This document shows, in pieces, positions 1 to 5,362 of a DNA stretch of 6,605 nt. The stretch's first letter is position 1, and each line of letters starts with the position of its first letter. The position numbers and the translations under genes are program-made. The notes under the pieces are model-generated. The model was not told the origin of the DNA. It saw nothing but the letters and a program-made list of their open reading frames with translations, and did no database searches. Source of the DNA: Clostridia bacterium. Its GTDB lineage: Bacteria > Bacillota > Clostridia > Oscillospirales > Acutalibacteraceae. The DNA lies in NCBI GenBank assembly GCA_017387165.1, contig JAFOFS010000237.1, forward strand, positions 1-6,605, given 5' to 3'.

Positions 1-546
1 ACCGCCGTTTTAAGCGACGGAATGGGCAGCGGCGGCCGTGCCGCCGTGGACGGCGCGCTGGCCGCCCACCTGACCGCCCGACTCTTTAAAGCGGGCTTTG
101 GGGAGGACAGCGTTCTGCGCTTGGTCAACACCGCTTTGATGACGAAATCCGAGGACGAATCGCTCTCCACGCTGGACGTGGCGCGCATCGATTGCTTCGA
201 CGGCCGCCTGCAGCTTCTGAAAGCCGGTGCGCCGTTTACCTACCTGCTCAGCCAAAACCGTCTGTCCCGTTTTGATCGCGCCTCCCTGCCGGCCGGCATT
301 CTCCCCGATATTCGTTTTGATAAGCAGGAGGATACGCTGACAGACGGCGACCTGCTGGTGATGGTCAGCGACGGGGTGCTGACCGAGGACACCGCTTGGC
401 TGGAAGAAAAATTGCTGGCCTATCCCACCTTTCCGCACTCGTTGAAAGCGTTTTGCGAGGATATCGCCCTTTCTGCCCGTGAGCGCCAGACCGCCCATCG
501 GGATGACGTCACCGTCCTCGCCATCGCCCTTGACCGCACCGCATAA
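1..546 (+). CDS. spoIIE: Stage II sporulation protein E, C-terminal PP2C phosphatase domain (5' partial)
   Basis: This is the 3' end of a gene that enters the window already open; 181 codons are visible, ending in TAA at 544-546. SpoIIE is the septum-associated Ser/Thr phosphatase that dephosphorylates SpoIIAA and so releases the forespore sigma factor SigF. The visible part matches the PP2C (PPM) fold. It opens with the metal-binding LSDGMGSG (the Asp is visible residue 6), has a central LKAGAPFTYL strand typical of SpoIIE, a second metal motif VMVSDGV (Asp at about 124), and the closing HRDDVTVLAIAL (Asp pair at about 168-169). The usual metal-coordinating aspartates therefore appear intact. 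The membrane-spanning N-terminus and central oligomerisation region of a full SpoIIE (about 800 residues) lie upstream of the window. RsbU/RsbP-type phosphatases share this fold, but the DGMGSG and terminal DDVTVL context favours SpoIIE. It converges on the comM-like gene and shares its terminator. Confidence 0.88.
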   Translation, partial: TAVLSDGMGSGGRAAVDGALAAHLTARLFKAGFGEDSVLRLVNTALMTKSEDESLSTLDVARIDCFDGRLQLLKAGAPFTYLLSQNRLSRFDRASLPAGILPDIRFDKQEDTLTDGDLLVMVSDGVLTEDTAWLEEKLLAYPTFPHSLKAFCEDIALSARERQTAHRDDVTVLAIALDRTA

Positions 547-578
547 AAAAATACCGACTCGGCTGAGTCGGTATTTTT
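547..578. terminator. Bidirectional intrinsic terminator between spoIIE and comM
   Basis: A perfect inverted repeat: left arm 547-560, loop GGCT at 561-564, right arm 565-578. The stem is 14 bp with core ATACCGACTC/GAGTCGGTAT. The A-run at 545-551 becomes a U tract when read leftward, and the T-run at 574-578 is the U tract when read rightward. It starts one base after the SpoIIE stop codon and ends one base before the stop codon of the minus-strand gene, so it can serve both converging transcripts. Confidence 0.93.
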
Positions 579-579
579 G

Positions 580-2106
580 TTATTCGCCCCAATATTTGCG
601 GTCTAACGAGCGGTACTGCACCGCTTCCGCAATGTGCGGCAGATCGATCTGCTCCGCGCCGTCCATATCCGCAATGGTGCGTGCCACCTTGAGAATGCGG
701 TTGTATGCGCGTGCCGACAGTCCCATTTTGTCAAACACGTCCCGTAGCAGCTGTTCGCCGGCCGCCGTGACGGGACACCACTTTTTGAGCTGGCTGTCCG
801 GAATGTGTGCGTTGCAGGTGATGTTGGTGCCGGCAAACCGCTCGTTTTGAATGGCTCTCGCTTTATTGACACGCTCGCGGATGACCGCCGAGCTTTCGGC
901 TTTTTTCTTGCTGGCCAGCTCCTCATACTGCACCGGCGGCACTTCAATGTGCAGATCGATGCGGTCGAGCAACGGCCCCGAAATACGGGATAAGTACCGC
1001 CGCACCGCTTGCGGCGAACAGGTACAGGGATGACTCGGATGTCCGAAAAATCCGCACGGACACGGGTTCATCGCCGCGATGAGCATAAAGGTACACGGGT
1101 AGGTGATGGTGGCGTTGACACGGGAGATGGTGACCTTGCTGTCCTCCAACGGCTGCCGCAGGCTCTCCATCGATTGACGGGTAAATTCAGGCAGCTCATC
1201 CAGAAACAACACGCCGTGATGCGCCAACGATACCTCGCCCGGTCGCGGTGTTGTACCGCCGCCGGTCAAACCGGCCACCGAAACGGTGTGGTGCGGCGAA
1301 CGGAACGGCCGCTCACGCAGTAAACCGATGCCGCCGGGCAGCGTCCCGGCAACCGAATGAATTTTGGTCGCCTCCAGCGCTTCTTCCGCCGTCATATCGG
1401 GGAGAATACCGGGCAACCGCTTGGCCAGCATACTCTTGCCGGCGCCGGGGCTGCCGATGAGCAGCACGTTATGACCGCCCACAGCCGCGATTTCCATCAC
1501 GTGACGCGCCACACCCTGACCCATCACGTCCTCAAAATCGGGCGGCAGCGGTGCCGGTCCAACCTCGCCGATCCATTCGGAAGCCGGCTTCAGCGGTTGC
1601 AGTCCCAGCAGATGCTCGACAAGCGCCGTCACCGTCGGAACGGGATAGCAGGTGATGCCTTCCACCACCGCTCCTTCGGCGGCGTTTTCGGCAGGCAGGA
1701 ATACCGCCGTAAACCCTTGCTCACGGGCGGCGATCACCATCGACAGCACGCCGCTGACCGAACGGATCTCGCCCAGCAACGACAGCTCGCCGATAAAGGC
1801 AAAACGGTCGGTATCCACCGCCAGCTGACCGCTGGCTTTCAGAATTGCGACCAACAACGGCAGATCGTAAAGTGACCCGACCTTCTTGACGTTGGCAGGT
1901 GCCATATTGATGGTGATGCGGCTGACGGGATAGGTATATCCGCAGTTTTTCATCGCCGCGCGGACACGGTCGCGGGATTCCCGCACCGCCGCATCCGGCA
2001 GACCAACGACGTCAAAGGACGGCAATCCCTGCGAAATATCCGCTTCCACCCGTACGGGGAATCCGTCAATGCCGAGTAAACCCATACTGTTGACAGCAGC
2101 AAACAT
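580..2106 (-). CDS. comM: ComM/YifB-family Mg-chelatase-like AAA+ ATPase
   Basis: Complete 508-residue protein, the usual length for YifB/ComM. Domains in order: an N-terminal ChlI-type domain of ribosomal S5 fold (about 20-142, with GLPDAAVRESRDRVRAA and the INMAPANVKK stretch), a central Mg-chelatase-type AAA+ domain (about 190-395), and a C-terminal Mg_chelatase_C helical domain (about 405-500). Walker A is GSPGAGKS at 218-225 and Walker B is VLFLDE at 299-304. Sensor 1 lies in AAMNPCPCG (344-352); its CxC, with a second CTC at 361-363, looks like the metal-binding cysteine set common in this family. Arginine-finger and sensor 2 candidates are LLDRID (379-384) and LSARAYNR (463-470). In Vibrio cholerae ComM is a hexameric branch-migration helicase that helps integrate DNA during natural transformation; the role in clostridia is less certain. 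The ATG at 2104-2106 has GAGGTGA just upstream. The gene lies 11 bases after the P-type ATPase gene and is probably cotranscribed with it. Confidence 0.93.
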   Translation of the reverse strand: MFAAVNSMGLLGIDGFPVRVEADISQGLPSFDVVGLPDAAVRESRDRVRAAMKNCGYTYPVSRITINMAPANVKKVGSLYDLPLLVAILKASGQLAVDTDRFAFIGELSLLGEIRSVSGVLSMVIAAREQGFTAVFLPAENAAEGAVVEGITCYPVPTVTALVEHLLGLQPLKPASEWIGEVGPAPLPPDFEDVMGQGVARHVMEIAAVGGHNVLLIGSPGAGKSMLAKRLPGILPDMTAEEALEATKIHSVAGTLPGGIGLLRERPFRSPHHTVSVAGLTGGGTTPRPGEVSLAHHGVLFLDELPEFTRQSMESLRQPLEDSKVTISRVNATITYPCTFMLIAAMNPCPCGFFGHPSHPCTCSPQAVRRYLSRISGPLLDRIDLHIEVPPVQYEELASKKKAESSAVIRERVNKARAIQNERFAGTNITCNAHIPDSQLKKWCPVTAAGEQLLRDVFDKMGLSARAYNRILKVARTIADMDGAEQIDLPHIAEAVQYRSLDRKYWGE

Positions 2107-2112
2107 AAGGCG

Positions 2113-2120
2113 TCACCTCA
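2113..2120 (-). promoter_or_regulatory. Shine-Dalgarno of comM overlapping the ATPase stop codon
   Basis: Read on the minus strand, TGAGGTGA lies six bases before the comM ATG. Its first three bases (2118-2120) are the TGA stop of the upstream P-type ATPase gene. Stop codon and ribosome binding site therefore share bases, which suggests translational coupling and supports both the comM start and the operon assignment. Confidence 0.75.
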
Positions 2121-4754
2121 ATCTTCCTGTTGATTTCCTGCCGCATCCATACGGTTGCCGACGGCGGCGGTCAGCAACACCTTGACCACTTCGGTGGCAA
2201 CCAGCACCGCACCGGCGACACCGCCGATCCAACCCCAATATTCACCGAGAGCCGGCACACCGCACAACTCCGCAAACGCCGGCGAACCGACCAACGTCCC
2301 TGCCACCATGGCGCAGACGACGAGGGAGAAGAGCATCAGAATGTTGAAACCGCCGAGCAGCGACGGCAACGAAGACGAACGGAAAGCAAACGCCTGCGAG
2401 GCCAGACTGAGCAGGAAGGTCAGACCGGCGGCCGACACGGCGGTCAGCATCCAATCGCCCGAGGCAACACCCACCGCCGCAAACACGACGGCAGGAGCAA
2501 CCGCCATCACGACACCCTGCAGAATACCGCGGAACAGCCACGGCAGATTGATGACCGGAATATGAGCAGGACGCGGTCCACGCTTCATTTCCTTTCGCTC
2601 GGCGCGTTCGTAGGCCAGCGACGGCACCAACAGGAAATCGGTGAGCATGGCGGTGAGCAGCAACAGCATCGGCGAGAGGATCAGACAACCGCCGAACAGC
2701 AGACCGAGGAACTGGGTCAGCAAAATGCCGACCGTCGTCGCAATGCGGAAACCGACCGCCTTGCGAATGGAGGAAATGACGCCGCGTCCGTTGCGGATCG
2801 CATACGCCAGCGTTTCAAATCGACCGTCGGGAATGATCAGATCGGCGGCGATTCGCGCCACGTCGGCGCTGTTGCCCATCGCCGCGCTGAGATCCGCCTC
2901 CGCCATCGCGACCGCGTCTTTCGCGTCGTCGCCGGTCATCAGCACGGTGGCGCCGCCCTTGCGGAGCGCCTTGATCAAACGGGCACGATCCACCACCGAG
3001 GGACGGGAAACCACCGTCACGTTCGGAATGAGTGCCGCAATTTCCGCATCGCTCTTATCGGCGAGCGTTTTGCCGTCGATCACCTGATCCGGTTTTTCGA
3101 TCAGACCGATGCTGATCGCCGCGGCGGTTGCCATGGTGACCGAATCACCGGTGATGAGCAAGGTGCGGATGCCGGCATCCTGGCAGGCAAAAATAGCGTT
3201 TTGCGCTTTGGCACGCGGTTTATCCGCCAAACCGAGCAGACCGACGAAGGTCATCTCTTTCTCAACCTCTGTCGCCAGCGGATTGGGGGAAACCTCATCC
3301 AGATACCGATACGCAACCGCTGTCACGCGTTCGCCGCGTACCTCCATCTTCCGCACGGCCTCCTCCGCTTCATCGGTATTCAGACCGACACAGCAGGGGA
3401 GAACTTCGGCAGGATCACCGCGCAAAATGGCGACGTTCTTGCCGTCAATGAGATGAATGGCGGTCATACAACGCCGTCCGCCGTAGGCCGGAATTTCCGC
3501 CATACGGGGGAAATCGGTCTGTAACGCCTCGCGCTTCATACCGATTTGAGCGGCGTAACGGACGATGCCCTCGTCCAACGCATCGTGCGCATCCGCTTCA
3601 CGGGTGCACAGAGTCGCCAGCTGAACCAACGAACCGACCGCCTCGTCCGCCTTGCGCTGCGGTGCGGTATGCACGTCGCCGCCGGTGTACATTTCCTTGA
3701 CGACGCAATGATTGTCGGTGAGAATGGAAAAATTATCCAGTACAACGGTCGAAACCAGACCGATCTTTTCGAGAGCGGGCAACCGCTGCACCTGCACGCC
3801 GTGGCGTCCCAGACGCTTGACCGTCGAGATCTGCGCCAGCAGCGACGGCACACCCAGCGCCACCGACGAGGCGGCAATGAGCAAAGCGGCGGCAGACAGC
3901 AGCATATCGCCCCATTGCAGCTCTGCGAAACGGGTCTGTGCCACCACCGAAACGGCGAGGATGATCAGCATCAGCACCACGGCGACCGAGGTCACCGACT
4001 TGCCGATACGGGAAAGATCTTTCTGATGGGGGAGATACCGCCGATCCTCCAACGCCAGCACCTGATGACGATTGTGCTCGGTGTTGCCGGCGGTTTCGAC
4101 CACGATCGCTTCAGCCGAGCCGAGAACGATCATGCAACCGGCGTACAGCATATTGCTGCGCTTGTTGAGCGGCGTGATGGTGGTGACGTCGCCGCCTGCG
4201 TTTTTCGCAACGGGGATGGTCTCTCCGGTCAAGGAGGACTCGTCACACAGCAACGAATAACTGTCCAGAATGCGGCAATCGGCAGGGACGATATCCCCCT
4301 CTCGCATCAGCACGATGTCGCCGGGCACCAGCCGATCGGCGGTGGTCGCGTACCAGGTACCCTCGCGCAGCACCTTCGCCTTGCAGGAGGCGGCGGTGCA
4401 GGCTTTCGCCAACCGCTTTTCCGACGCATAACGGATGAGCGCCGCAATCGCAACGTACACCACCGCCACACCGGTCAGTACGGCGGCCATGGTCCAATCG
4501 GTCGGATAACCTTTGGTCGAGCGGTAAACGGAAACCGCCGCAATTCCCACCGCGACGGCCAGCATGACGCTGATACCGGGGTTGTGGAAAGCGGATTTGA
4601 TGCAGCTCCACAAACGGTGCACCTGCTGCTTGGGAGGCAGATTGGCGCCGTATCGCTCGGTGCGTGCCTCCGCCTGCGCAGCGGTCAGACCTCCCGTACG
4701 GGAAACGTCCAGTTCTTTGAGGATGTTTTCAAGGGATTCACTGTGCCAGATCAT
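2118..4754 (-). CDS. Divergent type II P-type cation-transporting ATPase with altered catalytic motifs
   Basis: An 878-residue membrane protein with complete P2-type (Ca2+/cation pump) layout. It has a cation_ATPase_N domain (about 3-55), M1-M2 (about 58-108), an actuator domain with PGDIVLMREGDIVPADCR and DESSLTGET (171-179, so the TGE glutamate is kept), M3-M4 (about 252-308), P and N domains (about 320-660), then M5-M10 (about 668-863). The P domain is unusual. The phosphorylation motif DKTGT reads DNFSI (D340-I344): the nucleophilic Asp is kept but Lys, Thr, Gly and Thr are replaced. TGDGxND reads TGDDAKD (607-613), keeping both Mg-binding Asp positions. The K684-equivalent of SERCA appears to be R590, and the nucleotide-binding KGAPE-like site reads RGDPAE (445-450). 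In M4 the IPEGLP position reads VALGVP (298-303). The frame is unbroken, so it is not an ordinary decayed gene. It may pump slowly, transport another ion, or be a regulatory pseudo-pump; the substrate cannot be named. It has its own promoter and leads the comM operon. Confidence 0.85.
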   Translation of the reverse strand: MIWHSESLENILKELDVSRTGGLTAAQAEARTERYGANLPPKQQVHRLWSCIKSAFHNPGISVMLAVAVGIAAVSVYRSTKGYPTDWTMAAVLTGVAVVYVAIAALIRYASEKRLAKACTAASCKAKVLREGTWYATTADRLVPGDIVLMREGDIVPADCRILDSYSLLCDESSLTGETIPVAKNAGGDVTTITPLNKRSNMLYAGCMIVLGSAEAIVVETAGNTEHNRHQVLALEDRRYLPHQKDLSRIGKSVTSVAVVLMLIILAVSVVAQTRFAELQWGDMLLSAAALLIAASSVALGVPSLLAQISTVKRLGRHGVQVQRLPALEKIGLVSTVVLDNFSILTDNHCVVKEMYTGGDVHTAPQRKADEAVGSLVQLATLCTREADAHDALDEGIVRYAAQIGMKREALQTDFPRMAEIPAYGGRRCMTAIHLIDGKNVAILRGDPAEVLPCCVGLNTDEAEEAVRKMEVRGERVTAVAYRYLDEVSPNPLATEVEKEMTFVGLLGLADKPRAKAQNAIFACQDAGIRTLLITGDSVTMATAAAISIGLIEKPDQVIDGKTLADKSDAEIAALIPNVTVVSRPSVVDRARLIKALRKGGATVLMTGDDAKDAVAMAEADLSAAMGNSADVARIAADLIIPDGRFETLAYAIRNGRGVISSIRKAVGFRIATTVGILLTQFLGLLFGGCLILSPMLLLLTAMLTDFLLVPSLAYERAERKEMKRGPRPAHIPVINLPWLFRGILQGVVMAVAPAVVFAAVGVASGDWMLTAVSAAGLTFLLSLASQAFAFRSSSLPSLLGGFNILMLFSLVVCAMVAGTLVGSPAFAELCGVPALGEYWGWIGGVAGAVLVATEVVKVLLTAAVGNRMDAAGNQQED

Positions 4755-4758
4755 CGGT

Positions 4759-4770
4759 CCTCTTCCTCTC
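4759..4770 (-). promoter_or_regulatory. Ribosome binding site of the P-type ATPase gene
   Basis: The minus strand carries a purine-rich run, GAGAGGAAGAGG, before the ATG at 4752-4754. GAGAGGA leaves 9 bases to the start and AGAGG leaves 4; the first spacing is closer to optimal. The protein begins MIWHSESLENIL, as expected for a cation_ATPase_N domain, which also supports this start. Confidence 0.6.
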
Positions 4771-4780
4771 TCTTTCTCAG

Positions 4781-4800
4781 AAAAAAACGCATTTTGCGCT
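4781..4800 (-). promoter_or_regulatory. Small hairpin plus T-run in the ATPase 5' leader (possible attenuator)
   Basis: On the minus strand AGCGCA-AAA-TGCGTT forms a 6-bp stem (one G-U pair) with a three-base loop at 4786-4800. It overlaps a run of seven T at 4787-4781. It falls inside the predicted 5' untranslated leader, between the promoter and the ribosome binding site. The shape resembles an intrinsic terminator, but the stem is short and probably weak. No aptamer-sized structure fits in the roughly 60-base leader. Confidence 0.25.
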
Positions 4801-4822
4801 ATATTATCGTATAATTATTTTT

Positions 4823-4851
4823 ATCATACCATATATTGTGCCGTTTCGCAA
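4823..4851 (-). promoter_or_regulatory. SigA-type promoter for the ATPase-comM operon
   Basis: On the minus strand, TTGCGA (4851-4846) is followed after exactly 17 bases by TATGAT (4828-4823), preceded by TGG, an extended -10 signature. Transcription would begin near 4816, giving a leader of about 60 bases before the ATPase ATG. Base composition around it is AT-rich compared with the flanking genes. Confidence 0.7.
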
Positions 4852-4892
4852 CCGATTTTTACATAATCTTTTACGGGAATTTGAATTTTGTC

Positions 4893-4921
4893 TTGAACGC
4901 CCCCCGAAGATGTGGTAAAAT
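4893..4921 (+). promoter_or_regulatory. SigA-type promoter for the rightward flavoprotein/hydrogenase frame
   Basis: TTGAAC (4893-4898), a 17-base spacer, then TAAAAT (4916-4921) with TGG directly before it, again an extended -10. The start of transcription would be near 4928, leaving a short leader of about 18 bases with the ribosome binding site in it. A tandem GAATTT repeat at 4877-4888 lies just upstream; I cannot assign it a role. Confidence 0.72.
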
Positions 4922-4934
4922 ACAAGGCAGAAAT

Positions 4935-4940
4935 GAGGTG
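4935..4940 (+). promoter_or_regulatory. Shine-Dalgarno of the flavoprotein start
   Basis: GAGGTG lies five bases before the ATG at 4946-4948. It fixes the start directly ahead of the Rossmann-type dinucleotide-binding motif (residues 8-15), as usual for this flavoprotein family. A nearer ATG at 4942 is in another frame. Confidence 0.75.
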
Positions 4941-4945
4941 TATGT

Positions 4946-5362
4946 ATGCAACGGACAGATCTGCTTATCATCGGCGGCGGCGCTGCCGGTTTAGCGGCGG
5001 CGGTACTGGCAGGGCAACGCTATCCCGGCCGCCGTATTCTGCTGCTGGAAAAAGCCCCCCGCGTCGGCAAAAAACTGTTGGCGACCGGCAACGGCACCTG
5101 CAACCTGTCCCACCGCGGCGCGTCGGTAAAGGATTACCACGGCGGCGGCTTGAAGACGGTGGAAACGGTGCTGGCGGATTTTCCGCCCGAAGCGGCGACC
5201 GCCTTTTTCCGCTCGGTCGGCGTCGAAACGGTCATCCGCGAGGACGATCGGATCTATCCGTTGTGCGTGTCCGCCGCAGCGGTGCTGGATTGCCTGCGCC
5301 TGGCGGCAGCCTCGGTGGCAGAATTGCGCTGCGACTGCGCGGTAACGGCGCTGTCGGGCGGT
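4946..5362 (+). pseudogene. BaiN/HI0933-family NAD(P)/FAD-dependent oxidoreductase, 5' fragment
   Basis: These 139 codons carry the FAD-binding Rossmann start DLLIIGGGAAGLAAA (residues 5-19), the acidic end of the second strand in LLLEK (E35), and the hallmark GKKLLATGNGTCNLSH (41-56), which names the family reliably. DRIYPLCVSAAAVLDCL (101-117) also fits this family. Family members are normally about 400-450 residues long, so the C-terminal two thirds are absent. Homology stops after CAVTALSGG (131-139), where the normal protein would enter its middle domain. In clostridial genomes this gene often stands before cmk, a PlsC-like acyltransferase and ispH; none of these appears here. The fragment shares the high GC and TGC-only cysteine use of the genes to its left, so it belongs to the same genome as them. 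Confidence 0.85.

Noticed and set aside
479..1875. Several plus-strand frames (479-850, 1009-1323, 1357-1875) opposite comM
   Set aside because: No ribosome binding site or domain was recognised, and they lie fully opposite or out of frame with comM and spoIIE.
2118..4754. Calling the P-type ATPase a pseudogene
   Set aside because: There is no stop, frameshift or deletion in 878 codons, and the catalytic and Mg-binding aspartates as well as TGE are retained, so decay is not the simplest explanation.
2130..4814. Long plus-strand open frames (2130-3524 and 3546-4814) opposite the P-type ATPase gene
   Set aside because: Their translations are dominated by R, H, Q, G and T without recognisable domains, as expected for the antisense of a GC-rich gene. 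The minus-strand frame has complete P-type ATPase architecture throughout.
4755..4945. Riboswitch or small RNA in the divergent intergenic region
   Set aside because: Both predicted leaders are short (about 60 and 18 bases) and contain no structure large enough for a known aptamer.
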